From Deinococcus metalli (GTDB lineage: Bacteria > Deinococcota > Deinococci > Deinococcales > Deinococcaceae): a DNA stretch of 64,000 bases. Below the pieces are notes generated by a model that saw only the letters and a list, made by a program, of their open reading frames with translations, had not been told where the DNA came from and did no database searches. How positions within the stretch are numbered: the stretch's first letter is position 1; each line of letters starts with the position of its first letter. The translations under genes were made by a program, and so were the position numbers. The stretch is from positions 1 through 64,000 of the forward strand of contig NZ_JACHFK010000017.1 of NCBI RefSeq assembly GCF_014201805.1, in the 5' to 3' direction. Below are positions 53,585-62,902 of this stretch, piece by piece.

Positions 53585-55711
53585 TCAGTCGCCGGTGACG
53601 GCCACCAGTTCTGGCTCGGCCCGCGTCTCGGGGACGGTCAGGCCCAGCATGGCGTACACGCTGGCGCTCCACCCGGCGTCGTCGAGTACGGCGTGGTGGT
53701 GCGCCCACTGCCAGCGGCGGTACGCGTCGGCGGCGCGCCGCATGTGCAGGTCGTCGGTGGTGGCGTCCGCCAGGGGGTTGGGCGGCGGGGTCTGGAGGTG
53801 ATAGCGCGTCAGGGCGCCCTCGAGCTCCGCGAGGGTCTTCGGGCCCAGCGCGAACGCCACGCGGCCGTCCGAAAGCCAGCGGCGCAGGTCGTCCTCGTCC
53901 GGCAGGGCGTACAGGATCAGTTCGCCGCCGGGGTGCGGGTCGCCGGGCAGCACCAGAACCACGCCGGGCACGTTGTCGCGCAGGTATGCGGCGACGCCGC
54001 CTGTGGCGTGCGCGCGGGCGCCAGCGCGCAGGTGCCGCATGGCGTCTCTGGGGTTCAGGCGGGGCAGCGGCGGTACGGGGGCGGGCGCGTCCAGCGTGAT
54101 GGAACCGGGGGGACGCAGCGCCTGGGCGTGCAGTTCCAGCCGCGTCTGTCCGCGCCACTCGGAGGTCACGAGGTGGGTGGCGAGGTCGCGCTCGCCGGGG
54201 GTCGCGGCGCGCTCGCCGTACTTCAGGCCGCGCAGCGGGCCGACCTTGAACTGCAGTGTGTCGCCGCGCTTGCCAACCAGCCGCGGCTCGCTGAGCTGGT
54301 CGCGCACGTGCCACAGCGGCAGCGCATGGCCCTCGCCAAAGGGCTCGAAGGCGGCGGTCTCGGTCACGAGGTCCAGTGTGGCGCCCATGACCGGCAGCGC
54401 GGCGTCCAGGCGCACGCGCGGCGCGGGCGTAGGGAACTGCCGGGCGTACGCGTGGATGCGGTCGCGGAAGGCGCTCACGTTCGCGTCGTCGATGGCGAAG
54501 CCCGCCGCGCCGTGGTGCCCGCCGAAGCGGCGCAGCAGATCCTGGCTGAACTCCAAGCCGCCGTGCGCGCTGATGCCCGGCGTGCTGCGCACGCTGCCCT
54601 TGCCCTGCGCGATGATGAATACCGGCTTGTGGTACGTCTCGAGCAGCTTGCTCGCCACGATGCCCATCACGCCCGCGTGCCAGTCCGGATGCGTGACCAC
54701 CAGGGCGGGTTCGCCCGGATCGGCGATCTGGAGCGCCTGCGTGAACATGTCGTCCTGGAGTTTGCGGCGCTCCTGGTTGCGGATCTCCAGGTACTGCGCG
54801 AGCCGCCCGGCCTCGTGCGCGCTGGACGTGGTGAGCAGCGTCAGGGCGATGTCCGCCTCGCCCAGGCGCCCCGCGGCGTTGATGCGCGGCGCGAGGATGA
54901 ACGCCACGTCGCGCGCGCTGGGCCTCGACACGCGGCCGTTGCCCATCAGGGCCTGCAGGCCCGGCAGCTCCGTGTCGACCAGGGCGTCCAGGCCGGCGCG
55001 CACCAGGGCGCGGTTCTCACCGATCAGCGGCGCGACGTCCGCGACGGTGCCCAGGGTCGCCAGCGCGGTCAGCGCGCGCGGTTCGGGCAGGCCGAGTTCC
55101 TCGTGCACCGCCCACAGCAGGTGGTACGCCACGCCCGCGCCGGTCAGGTTGTGCAGGTCCGGGTCGTAGGCGTCGGTGAGGTGGGGGTGCACGACCAGCG
55201 CGGCCGGGAAGTCGTGGCCGGGCCGGTGGTGGTCCGTGACGATCACCTCCACGCCGCGCGCGACCAGGGCGGCGACCTCGTCCACGTTCGTCACGCCGCA
55301 GTCCACCGTCACGAACACGTCGCTCGCGGCGGCGTGCTCGTCGACCTTGTCGGGGTGAACGCCGTAGCCCTCGTGCAGGCGGTTGGGAATGAAGCCGTGC
55401 ACGTCTGCGTCCAGCGCCCGCAGCCCCAGCACCAGCACGGCGGTGGCCGACACACCGTCTGCGTCGTAGTCCCCGTGGATGCGGATGCGTTTGCCGGCCC
55501 GGATGGCCGTCACGAGTTGCCGGGCCGCCTCGCGCAGCGCCGGGTTCGGTGTGAGCGCCCGCGGCGGGTCGAGCAGCGCCGGGGTCAGGTGCCGGCCCGA
55601 CAGCACCTGCGCCACCGGCGGCGACACGCGCCACACGCGCATGGTGCGCAGCAGCTCCTCGCGCGTGGCGGGCGGCGCGAGCTGCCACACGGGTTCCGGC
55701 TGGGCGCTCAC
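53585..55711 (-). CDS. recJ: single-strand-specific 5'-3' exonuclease RecJ
   Basis: RecJ degrades 5' single strands in recombination and base-excision repair and is important for radiation resistance in Deinococcus. The 708-aa protein has the DHH motifs HGDYDADGVSATAV, TVDCGV, VTDHHRPG, GAGVAYHLLWAV, and the DHHA1-type RRFGGHHGAAGFAI, then an OB fold and a C-terminal extension from about residue 540, as in other Deinococcus RecJ. GTG 55711 overlaps the stop of the upstream lapA-like gene (GTGA), so the two are coupled. Confidence 0.95.
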   Translation of the reverse strand: MSAQPEPVWQLAPPATREELLRTMRVWRVSPPVAQVLSGRHLTPALLDPPRALTPNPALREAARQLVTAIRAGKRIRIHGDYDADGVSATAVLVLGLRALDADVHGFIPNRLHEGYGVHPDKVDEHAAASDVFVTVDCGVTNVDEVAALVARGVEVIVTDHHRPGHDFPAALVVHPHLTDAYDPDLHNLTGAGVAYHLLWAVHEELGLPEPRALTALATLGTVADVAPLIGENRALVRAGLDALVDTELPGLQALMGNGRVSRPSARDVAFILAPRINAAGRLGEADIALTLLTTSSAHEAGRLAQYLEIRNQERRKLQDDMFTQALQIADPGEPALVVTHPDWHAGVMGIVASKLLETYHKPVFIIAQGKGSVRSTPGISAHGGLEFSQDLLRRFGGHHGAAGFAIDDANVSAFRDRIHAYARQFPTPAPRVRLDAALPVMGATLDLVTETAAFEPFGEGHALPLWHVRDQLSEPRLVGKRGDTLQFKVGPLRGLKYGERAATPGERDLATHLVTSEWRGQTRLELHAQALRPPGSITLDAPAPVPPLPRLNPRDAMRHLRAGARAHATGGVAAYLRDNVPGVVLVLPGDPHPGGELILYALPDEDDLRRWLSDGRVAFALGPKTLAELEGALTRYHLQTPPPNPLADATTDDLHMRRAADAYRRWQWAHHHAVLDDAGWSASVYAMLGLTVPETRAEPELVAVTGD

Positions 55712-56094
55712 GGCGCTCCCGGCAGCGAACGCGGCATCTCGGGTTCGGGGAGCGCTGCCGGGGCGGGTGGCGGGGCAGCCGGTGCCGGGGCGGGCAGTGC
55801 GCCCAGCCGGGCCTGCAGCGTGGCGGTCAGCCGCTCCTCGACGCGCTGGCGTTCGCGGCCCTCGCGGCGGCGGCGCAGGCGTTCGCGCACCACCGGCGGC
55901 AGCAGCAGCAGCGCGGCGTACGCGGCGCCCAGCAGCAGGAACACCGTGACGGCCATGCCGACCGACAGGATCAGCTCACCGCCGCCCAGCGGCAGCGGCA
56001 GCCGCACGGTCGCCGGATTCTCCAGCGTGACCAGCAGCAGGTACGCCGCGATGCCCAGCAGCAGCAGCACCTGCACGAACGAAACGAGCCGCAT
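55708..56094 (-). CDS. LapA-domain (DUF1049) membrane protein
   Basis: The 128-aa protein has two hydrophobic helices (about 5-24 and 42-66). The LapA pattern VTLENPATVRLPLPLGGGELILSVGMAV lies in between, in two parts. A basic region and a Pro/Ala-rich tail (APAPAAPPPAPAALPEPEM) follow. LapA-like proteins are inner-membrane assembly factors in some bacteria. ATG 56094 is leaderless (TAGACT 6 nt away). It shares its mRNA with recJ, the start of which overlaps its stop. Confidence 0.85.
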   Translation of the reverse strand: MRLVSFVQVLLLLGIAAYLLLVTLENPATVRLPLPLGGGELILSVGMAVTVFLLLGAAYAALLLLPPVVRERLRRRREGRERQRVEERLTATLQARLGALPAPAPAAPPPAPAALPEPEMPRSLPGAP

Positions 56095-56100
56095 GACGGC

Positions 56101-56106
56101 AGTCTA
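56101..56106 (-). promoter_or_regulatory. leaderless -10 box of the lapA-recJ operon
   Basis: TAGACT on the minus strand, 6 nt before ATG 56094. Confidence 0.55.
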
Positions 56107-56131
56107 GCGCCGCCCGCGCGCCGTGGCGGCA

Positions 56132-56162
56132 TGAAAACAGGGCCCCCACGCGGAGGGCCCTG
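56132..56162 (-). terminator. terminator of the SLH/collagen-like gene
   Basis: CAGGGCCC pairs with GGGCCCTG (56138-56145 and 56155-56162). On the minus strand it is followed by TTTTC. It separates this gene from lapA-recJ. Confidence 0.8.
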
Positions 56163-56192
56163 ATGTCCGGACAGGCCGGAGGGGTAATCAGC

Positions 56193-57377
56193 TCAGAAGT
56201 AGAACTTCAGGCCGGCCTTGACAGCCACGCCGAAGCCCTTGGCGGCGGTGTCCGTGCCGCCCAGGCCCGAGCCCACGCCCTTGTTGCTGAGGTAGTACCG
56301 GCCGTCGCCCTCGATGTACGCGGCGATCGAGGAGGTGATGCGGTAGTCCGCGCCCACCAGGACGTTCGCGTACAGGTCCGTCTGGTTGCCGGTCCCGGCA
56401 GGGTCGCGCGACACGCTGCTGGTCAGGCCCAGACCGGCGCCCACGTAGGGGCTGAGGGTCCCGCCGGCGTTCAGGTGGTACGTGGCGTTCACGTCGGCGC
56501 TCACGGCGTTGCCACCGGGCTGGTACTCGGCCGCGACGCGCGCGCCGACCGGGCCGATCACGCGGGTGCTGCCGATCATGCCGCCGGCGGTCACGCAGTA
56601 GTTGGCCGCGGTGCCGCGCACCAGGCAGGTGTCCTGGCTGCCGCGCGCGCCGACGCTCACGCCGGCGTACAGGCTGCTGGCGTTCATGGCCGGCTCGGCC
56701 GGGGTGGTGTCACCGATCACGACCGTGGTGCTGGGCGTGGTGGCGGTGGTGTCGGGCGTGGTCGTGACGGTCGCGCTGGTGCCCGCGGCGCCGGCAGGAC
56801 CCTGGGGTCCGGCGGGGCCCTGCGGACCGGCCGGACCCTGCGGGCCGGCGGGACCGGCCGGGATGTTCTTCACGGCCGCTTCCAGCGCGTCCACGCGGGC
56901 CTGCAGCGCGGTCACGTCGGCATTGGCGCTCATATCGCCCATGCTGTTGATCTTGTCTTCCAGCGCCGTGATACGCGCCTGCTGATCGGCGGTCAGCTTC
57001 TCGAGGTCCGTCACGCGGTTGGCGATGGCGGCCAGCTCGGTGCTGACTTCCTGCATCCCGTTGGTGATGGTCGTCATGTCGCTGGCGCTGAAGCCGCAGT
57101 TGGCCATCTGGCCCGACTGCAGCAGACGGTAGAAGATCAGCGCGGCCTGGTAGCGGGTGAGGTTCTCGTTGCCGCGGAAGGTGCCGTCCGGGAAGCCCTG
57201 GATCAGGCCGCAGGAGACGATCTTGTCGACCGCGTCCTTGGCCCAGTGGCCGGCCGGGACGTCACTCAGGGTCACCGGGGCGGGAGCCGCCGTGGTGGTG
57301 GCCGGAGCGGTGTCCTGGGCGCCGGCGACGCCGAGGCTGAGGGCCAGGGTGGACATGAGGATCAGTGATTTGCGCAT
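56193..57377 (-). CDS. SLH domain, collagen-like and beta-barrel envelope protein
   Basis: A 394-aa modular surface protein. It has a signal peptide (MRKSLILMSTLALSLGVAGA, cleaved near 20) and an SLH domain (about 36-85: LSDVPAGHWAKDAVDKIV, GFPDGTFRGNENL) closely related to that of SlpA. A coiled coil follows (about 105-170), then a collagen-like Gly-x-y stretch (175-199, GPAGPQGPAG repeats), a Thr-rich linker, and a beta-barrel region (about 235-394) ending in LKFYF, the aromatic C-terminal signature of outer-membrane proteins. Cys lie at 56 and 94 in and after the SLH domain, and two more lie in the barrel (DTCLVRG, NYCVTAG). It appears to be a smaller relative of SlpA with a collagen stalk. 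ATG 57377 follows AGGAG. Confidence 0.9.
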   Translation of the reverse strand: MRKSLILMSTLALSLGVAGAQDTAPATTTAAPAPVTLSDVPAGHWAKDAVDKIVSCGLIQGFPDGTFRGNENLTRYQAALIFYRLLQSGQMANCGFSASDMTTITNGMQEVSTELAAIANRVTDLEKLTADQQARITALEDKINSMGDMSANADVTALQARVDALEAAVKNIPAGPAGPQGPAGPQGPAGPQGPAGAAGTSATVTTTPDTTATTPSTTVVIGDTTPAEPAMNASSLYAGVSVGARGSQDTCLVRGTAANYCVTAGGMIGSTRVIGPVGARVAAEYQPGGNAVSADVNATYHLNAGGTLSPYVGAGLGLTSSVSRDPAGTGNQTDLYANVLVGADYRITSSIAAYIEGDGRYYLSNKGVGSGLGGTDTAAKGFGVAVKAGLKFYF

Positions 57378-57759
57378 GGAGTCTCCTTGGGTGGCAGACG
57401 GCACGGCGCCGGGCGCGGCCGTCGTCCTGCGCTTACCGTAGGCAGGCGCAGTGAGGCGCGTGTGAACCGCTCCGGGCAGAACTTCACGTTCATTTCCGCG
57501 TGAACGTTTTCAAGGTCACAATGAGCTTTGCGTGATAATCGGTGGCCGGCCGATGAGAACAGCATCCACCTCCTGGACGGCCTGCCGTGCTTCAACATGA
57601 GAAAACTGATGATCTACACCGGACTTTCTTCTCATGAGAGGTTGGGGCTCTCATGTCGCCCCTCCGGCCGAGCCTGCCGTCTGGAACGGCCCGAAGGGCG
57701 CGGCTGTCCCCGCCATCCGCCGGCGTCGTGTGAGGGGCCGCGCTGCCTATACTCCCGGC
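57378..57759. other. 382-bp intergenic region
   Basis: No gene is supported. It contains the inverted repeat CGTTCA-N8-TGAACG (57487-57506), a candidate control site for the minus-strand SLH gene about 110 bp away, and at the other end the leaderless promoter of the nucleoside phosphorylase gene. The middle is relatively AT-rich (57500-57630). Confidence 0.45.
57748..57753 (+). promoter_or_regulatory. leaderless -10 box of the nucleoside phosphorylase gene
   Basis: TATACT (five of six consensus bases) ends 6 nt before ATG 57760. Confidence 0.6.
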
Positions 57760-58515
57760 ATGACCCAGATCCACGTCCACGCGCAGCCCGGCGACGTCGC
57801 CCCGGCCGTCCTGCTGCCCGGCGATCCCAACCGCGCCCGGCATATCGCCCAGACGTACCTGGACGGCGCGCGCGAGTACACCAGCCACCGGCAGCTGCTG
57901 GGCTTCACCGGCACGTATCGCGGCGTGCCGGTGTCGGTGCAGACCACCGGCATGGGTTGCCCCAGCGCCGCCATCGTCGCGGAGGAACTCGCCCGGCTGG
58001 GGGCGCGCACCCTGATCCGCGTGGGCACACTGGGCGGCGCCACCCCCCGCGTCGCGCCCGCGGACCTCGTGATCGCCACCGCCGCCGTGCCGAACGACGG
58101 CACCACCCGGCAACTGCTGGGCGGCGCGCCCTACGCCCCGGCGGCGGACTTCGACGTGGTGCACGCGGCCGTGGCCGCCGCGCGGACGCTGGAGGTGCCG
58201 CACCACGTCGGCCTGGTCATGACCGAGGACGCCTTCTATGCCAGCACCCCCGAGCACGCGCGCACGTGGGCGTCGCGCGGCGTGCTGGGCTTCGAGATGG
58301 AGGCCAGCGCGATCTTCCTGGTGGCCGCCATGCACGGCATCCGGGCCGGGTGCCTGACCGCGTGCAGCAACGACATCGGTGATCCGCAGCTGGTGGCGCC
58401 GGACGTGCTGGCGGGCGGCGTGGACCGCATGGTGCGCGTGGCGCTGGAGGCGGTGGTCACGCTGCACGGCGCGGACAGCGTCACGGACAGGGCGGCCGGG
58501 CCCATGTCAGGATGA
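57760..58515 (+). CDS. purine nucleoside / uridine phosphorylase (NP-I family)
   Basis: The enzyme splits nucleosides with phosphate. The 251-aa protein has the DeoD/Udp pattern: VLLPGDPNRARHIAQTYLDGARE, GFTGTYRGVPVSV, TGMGCPSAAIVAEEL, LIRVGTLGG, and the ribose-binding acidic motif FEMEASAIFLVA, then CLTACSNDIGD. ATG 57760 is leaderless. DeoD and Udp subgroups are hard to separate by eye; the TACSNDIG end fits DeoD-like enzymes. An enoyl-CoA hydratase gene starts 4 bp later. Confidence 0.9.
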   Translation: MTQIHVHAQPGDVAPAVLLPGDPNRARHIAQTYLDGAREYTSHRQLLGFTGTYRGVPVSVQTTGMGCPSAAIVAEELARLGARTLIRVGTLGGATPRVAPADLVIATAAVPNDGTTRQLLGGAPYAPAADFDVVHAAVAAARTLEVPHHVGLVMTEDAFYASTPEHARTWASRGVLGFEMEASAIFLVAAMHGIRAGCLTACSNDIGDPQLVAPDVLAGGVDRMVRVALEAVVTLHGADSVTDRAAGPMSG

Positions 58516-58519
58516 AGGC

Positions 58520-59317
58520 ATGACGCACCTCGACGAGCTCGACTTCAGCACCGTGCAGATCGACCAGCACGGCCCCATCGCCGTGCTGACGGTCAACCGC
58601 CCGCAGGCCCTGAACGCCCTGAACGCCGAGACGCTGAGTGAGATCGCGCAGGCCGTCGACATGATCGTCGAGGACGCCGAGGTCGGCGTGCTGATCATCA
58701 CCGGCGCGGGCGACCGGGCCTTCGTGGCCGGCGCGGACATCCGCGAATTCAAGCAGGTGCAGAGCGTGTATGACGGGCGCGAACTCGCGCTGTCGGGCCA
58801 GGACGTGATGTCGCGCATCGCCACGCTGCCGATCCCAGTGATCGCGGCGATCAACGGCTACGCGCTGGGCGGCGGCCTGGAACTCGCGCTGGCATGCGAC
58901 CTGCGCGTGGCGGCCACGGGCGCGCGGCTGGGCCTGCCGGAGGTCACGCTGGGCGTGCTGCCCGGCTTCGGCGGCACGCAGCGCCTCTCGCGGCTGATCG
59001 GCGCGGGCCGGGCGCTCGACCTGATGCTCACCGCGCGGCAGGTCAGGGCCGACGAGGCGCTCGGCATGGGTCTGGTGAACTACGTGGCCGACGACGCCCT
59101 TCAGAAGGCCCGCGAGGTCGCGGAGGTCATCCTGAAGAACGCGCCGATTGCCCTGTCGCTGGTCAAGGAGGCCGTGCGGCGTGGCCTGGACACCGGCCTG
59201 GACGCCGGCCTGGAGATCGAGGCGGACATGTTCGGCCTCGCCACCGCCACCAAGGATTTCCAGGAAGGCGTGGACGCGTTCCTGAACAAGCGTCCCCCGG
59301 CGTTCCAGGGCGAGTAG
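58520..59317 (+). CDS. enoyl-CoA hydratase/isomerase family protein
   Basis: The 265-aa crotonase-family protein has VNRPQALNALNAETL, the oxyanion-hole AFVAGADIREFK, INGYALGGGLELALACDLRVAA and the catalytic Glu region LGLPEVTLGVLPGFGGTQRLSRLIG. Both Glu residues of true hydratases are present (GGGLELALAC and LGLPEV), so hydration of trans-2-enoyl-CoA is likely, in beta-oxidation or amino acid breakdown. ATG 58520 follows AGGATGAAGG and lies 4 bp after the phosphorylase stop. An HD-domain gene follows within 10 bp, forming a three-gene run. Confidence 0.93.
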   Translation: MTHLDELDFSTVQIDQHGPIAVLTVNRPQALNALNAETLSEIAQAVDMIVEDAEVGVLIITGAGDRAFVAGADIREFKQVQSVYDGRELALSGQDVMSRIATLPIPVIAAINGYALGGGLELALACDLRVAATGARLGLPEVTLGVLPGFGGTQRLSRLIGAGRALDLMLTARQVRADEALGMGLVNYVADDALQKAREVAEVILKNAPIALSLVKEAVRRGLDTGLDAGLEIEADMFGLATATKDFQEGVDAFLNKRPPAFQGE

Positions 59318-59325
59318 GCGCGGCC

Positions 59326-60402
<1,077 letters not shown>

Positions 60403-60409
60403 GGCCGGG

Positions 60410-60730
60410 TTACTTCTTGGCGTTCGAGCCGGGCAGGGGCGTGGTGCGGGCGGGACCACCGTCCACGCCGCCCGCGCGGTGCACGCCGGCTCCGCCGTGC
60501 GCGTCGCCGCCCAGGTCGCTGTCGCCGTCGTTGTTCGGCGTGCCCTGGCGGTCCTCGAAGTCGCTGCCGCCCAGCATGCCGTCCTGGAAGCCGGGCTGGT
60601 CGTTCGGGTTGCTGCCGTCGTCGGCCGCGGCGCCCCGCAGCATGGCCTCGGTGCTCATCTTGTCCTGCACGAGTTCCCCGGTCGTGCCCTCGTCCACCAC
60701 GATGCCGTCACGCTCATCGGAACCTGTCAT
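60410..60730 (-). CDS. acidic, Gly/Asp-rich hypothetical protein
   Basis: The 106-aa product is hydrophilic and likely disordered (MTGSDERDGIVVDEGTTGEL, GSNPNDQPGFQDGMLGG, NNDGDSDLGGDAHGG). No Cys, membrane helix or signal peptide. ATG 60730 is 6 nt from a minus-strand TACCCT box, supporting a real leaderless gene. It ends 7 bp from the HD gene in a converging arrangement. Unknown function; related in character to the 48391 and 61389 proteins. Confidence 0.65.
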   Translation of the reverse strand: MTGSDERDGIVVDEGTTGELVQDKMSTEAMLRGAAADDGSNPNDQPGFQDGMLGGSDFEDRQGTPNNDGDSDLGGDAHGGAGVHRAGGVDGGPARTTPLPGSNAKK

Positions 60731-60736
60731 GGCCGC

Positions 60737-60742
60737 AGGGTA
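60737..60742 (-). promoter_or_regulatory. leaderless -10 box of the 106-aa protein gene
   Basis: TACCCT on the minus strand, 6 nt before ATG 60730. Confidence 0.45.
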
Positions 60743-60834
60743 GACGGCCCGGCGTCCCGGCGGTTCTGGACGCCTTCACGAAAATCTGATCGGCGCCCGG
60801 CGCGTGCCATCCGGGCCGCGGTGTGGGCATGGCC

Positions 60835-60840
60835 TATACT
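60835..60840 (+). promoter_or_regulatory. -10 box of greA
   Basis: TATACT ends 9 nt before ATG 60850, so the mRNA has at most a few leader bases. Confidence 0.55.
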
Positions 60841-60849
60841 TGACTGTCT

Positions 60850-61320
60850 ATGAGCAACAAGAGCATTCCCATGACCCAGCGCGGGTATGACAAACTGAGC
60901 GAGACCCTGCACCACCTGAAGACCACGCGCCGCGAGCAGATCAGCGAGAACATGGGCCGCGCCATCGCGGACGGCGACCTGCGGGAAAGCGCAGCGTACG
61001 ACGAAGCGCGCATGGAACAGAGCGAGAACGAGGCCCGCATCTCGGAGCTCGAGGAGCAGCTGCACCGCGCGGTCGTCGTGCCGGAGGACGCCACAGGCGG
61101 CGCCGGCCTGGGCGCAAAGGTCACGGTGAAAGACGAGAAGGGCAACCAGCGGCAGTTTGAACTCGTCGGCACGTACGAGGTCGACGTCCTGAAGGGCAAG
61201 GTCAGCGACGCCAGCCCCATCGGCAAGGCCCTGAGCGGCAAGCGCGCCGGCGACACGGTCGAGGTGCCGCTGCCCAAGGGCACCGCGAAGTTCGAGGTCG
61301 TGGCCGTCGAGTACAGCTGA
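60850..61320 (+). CDS. greA: transcription elongation factor GreA
   Basis: GreA rescues backtracked RNA polymerase by stimulating transcript cleavage. The 156-aa protein has the N-terminal coiled coil with the catalytic tip acidic residues in ADGDLRESAAYDEARMEQ and the C-terminal FKBP-like domain (GKVSDASPIGKALSGKRAGD, TVEVPLPKG). The tip Asp and Glu are kept, so it is a true GreA rather than the inhibitory Gfh1 type, which should differ at the tip. ATG 60850 lies 9 nt after TATACT. A strong terminator follows. Confidence 0.95.
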   Translation: MSNKSIPMTQRGYDKLSETLHHLKTTRREQISENMGRAIADGDLRESAAYDEARMEQSENEARISELEEQLHRAVVVPEDATGGAGLGAKVTVKDEKGNQRQFELVGTYEVDVLKGKVSDASPIGKALSGKRAGDTVEVPLPKGTAKFEVVAVEYS

Positions 61321-61336
61321 GGGGCGTCACAGGCGT

Positions 61337-61374
61337 GCGGCGGTCGCGTCACAGCGACCGCCGCTCACCGTTTT
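61337..61374 (+). terminator. greA terminator
   Basis: GCGGCGGTCGC (61337-61347) pairs perfectly with GCGACCGCCGC (61354-61364) with a 6-nt loop, then tcaccgtttt. It lies 16 nt after the greA stop. Confidence 0.85.
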
Positions 61375-61388
61375 GGTGGAGCGGGTCC

Positions 61389-61601
61389 TTACATCGCCGG
61401 CAGGGGAGTGGGGGTGGGCAGGCCCGGCGTGTCCGGGTTGTCACTGGGCTGCGGCACCGGCATGCCGGGCGTGTCCGGGTTCACGGGCGGGTCCATCATG
61501 GGGCCGCTGTCGCCGGTGCCAGGCATGCGCTCGGGCAGCGGCGCGGGCATGTCGGTGGGTTCGGTGGCCGGGGCCGGCGGACGGTCGTAGGCGTCGGTCA
61601 T
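61389..61601 (-). CDS. small proline-rich hypothetical protein
   Basis: The 70-aa product is rich in Pro (about one third), Thr, Met and Asp: [20 protein letters not shown], then imperfect repeats of NPDTPG(M/L)P. Unknown function, probably extended. ATG 61601 has GGAGG 9 nt upstream. The repeat NPDTPG is visible twice. It converges with greA. Confidence 0.6.
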   Translation of the reverse strand: MTDAYDRPPAPATEPTDMPAPLPERMPGTGDSGPMMDPPVNPDTPGMPVPQPSDNPDTPGLPTPTPLPAM

Positions 61602-61738
61602 GTGCAAACCTCCAGGGAGTGGACTGTGCTCACTCTTCCGTGGAAACCGGGAGCGCGGGGCTCGGCGGCATGAAGGGCCCTTCACGCCCCGGCCGCGGCG
61701 TCACAGTTCGGTCGCACGGCCACCCGGCACACTGGGGC

Positions 61739-62851
61739 ATGAGACCAGCGCTGCCGTACCTCCTGACCGCTCTGCTGGGCGTGGCGTCCGCCCAGGGCAC
61801 CCCGCGTGTGGCCTTCACGCCGGTGGTGGAGGGCGTGGCGCAGGTCACGGCCCTGGCCCACGCGGGCGACGGCAGCGGCCGCGTGTACGTGGCGCAGCAG
61901 ACCGGCGTGATCCGCGTGCTCCAGGGCGGTACGCTGCGGCCCACGCCGTTCCTCGACGTGAGCGGCCGCACCCGAGCCGGCGGCGAGCGCGGCCTGCTGG
62001 GGCTGGCCTTCGACCCGGCGTACAGGACCAACCGCCGCGTGTACGTGCACTACACCGATCAGAACGGCGACACGGTGCTCGCCCGGTACACCGCGACTGC
62101 CGATTTCAGCCGGGCCGAGCCCGCCAGCGCGACCACGCTGTTCACCGCGAAGCAGCCGTACGCGAACCACAACGGCGGCCAGCTCGCCTTCGGCCCAGAC
62201 GGCTTCCTGTACCTGGGTCTGGGCGACGGTGGCAGCGGCGGCGATCCGCAGAACAACGCGCAGAACCTCGCCGTGCCGCTGGGCAAGCTGCTGCGCTTCG
62301 ACGTGAGCGGCGCCGCCGCCCGGCCCGCGCCCGGCAATCCCTTCGCGTCGCGCGCTGGCGCCAGCCCGTACATCTGGGCGTTCGGTCTGCGCAATCCGTG
62401 GCGCTTCTCCTTCGACCGGCAGACCGACGACCTCGTGATCGCGGACGTGGGGCAAAACAGCTTCGAGGAGGTGAACGTGCAGCCCCGGGCCAGCCGCGGC
62501 GGCGAGAACTACGGCTGGCGCGTGCGCGAGGGCCGGCAATGCTACGAACCGGACTGCCGGGCCGGCGCCTTCGTCGAGCCGGTGCTGACGTATGGCCGTC
62601 AGGACGGGCAGAGCATCACCGGCGGGTACGTGTACCGGGGCAGCGCGATTCCCGCCCTGAAGGGCCGGTACGTCTTCGCGGATTTCGGCAGCGGCACCGT
62701 GTGGTCGGCCGTGGCGAGCGGCGCCGCGTGGTCGAAGGCCGCCCTGGGCCGCGTCGCCGGCCCCAGCACCTTCGGGGAGGACGAGGCCGGCGAGCTGTAT
62801 GTGGCCGAGTACGGCAGCGGCCGGCTCCTGAAACTCGTGCCGGGCCGTTGA
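61739..62851 (+). CDS. PQQ-type sugar dehydrogenase (Asd/glucose dehydrogenase-like)
   Basis: The 370-aa secreted protein has a signal peptide (MRPALPYLLTALLGVASA, cleaved near 18). The soluble quinoprotein glucose dehydrogenase pattern follows: RVYVAQQTGVIRVLQGG, GERGLLGLAFDP, NRRVYVHYTDQNGDTVLARY, the catalytic-type His in ANHNGGQLAFGPDGFLYLGLGDGGSGGDP (in two parts), and IWAFGLRNPWRFSFDRQTDDL. It probably folds as a six-bladed propeller binding PQQ and calcium and oxidises aldoses outside the cytoplasm. ATG 61739 was chosen because it begins the signal peptide. Confidence 0.92.
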   Translation: MRPALPYLLTALLGVASAQGTPRVAFTPVVEGVAQVTALAHAGDGSGRVYVAQQTGVIRVLQGGTLRPTPFLDVSGRTRAGGERGLLGLAFDPAYRTNRRVYVHYTDQNGDTVLARYTATADFSRAEPASATTLFTAKQPYANHNGGQLAFGPDGFLYLGLGDGGSGGDPQNNAQNLAVPLGKLLRFDVSGAAARPAPGNPFASRAGASPYIWAFGLRNPWRFSFDRQTDDLVIADVGQNSFEEVNVQPRASRGGENYGWRVREGRQCYEPDCRAGAFVEPVLTYGRQDGQSITGGYVYRGSAIPALKGRYVFADFGSGTVWSAVASGAAWSKAALGRVAGPSTFGEDEAGELYVAEYGSGRLLKLVPGR

Positions 62852-62902
62852 GCAGGCCATCCGGCGGATGCCGTCCCGCGCGGCCGCTGCTCTCCTGGGA
62901 GG

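Noticed and set aside
53693..56107. Open frame of 804 codons antisense to recJ
   Set aside because: RecJ motifs on the minus strand are complete, while the plus frame is low-complexity and spans the recJ-lapA junction.
56810..56870. Short tandem repeats that might suggest a CRISPR or minisatellite
   Set aside because: They are the in-frame Gly-Pro-Ala-Gly-Pro-Gln codons of the collagen-like segment, without spacers.
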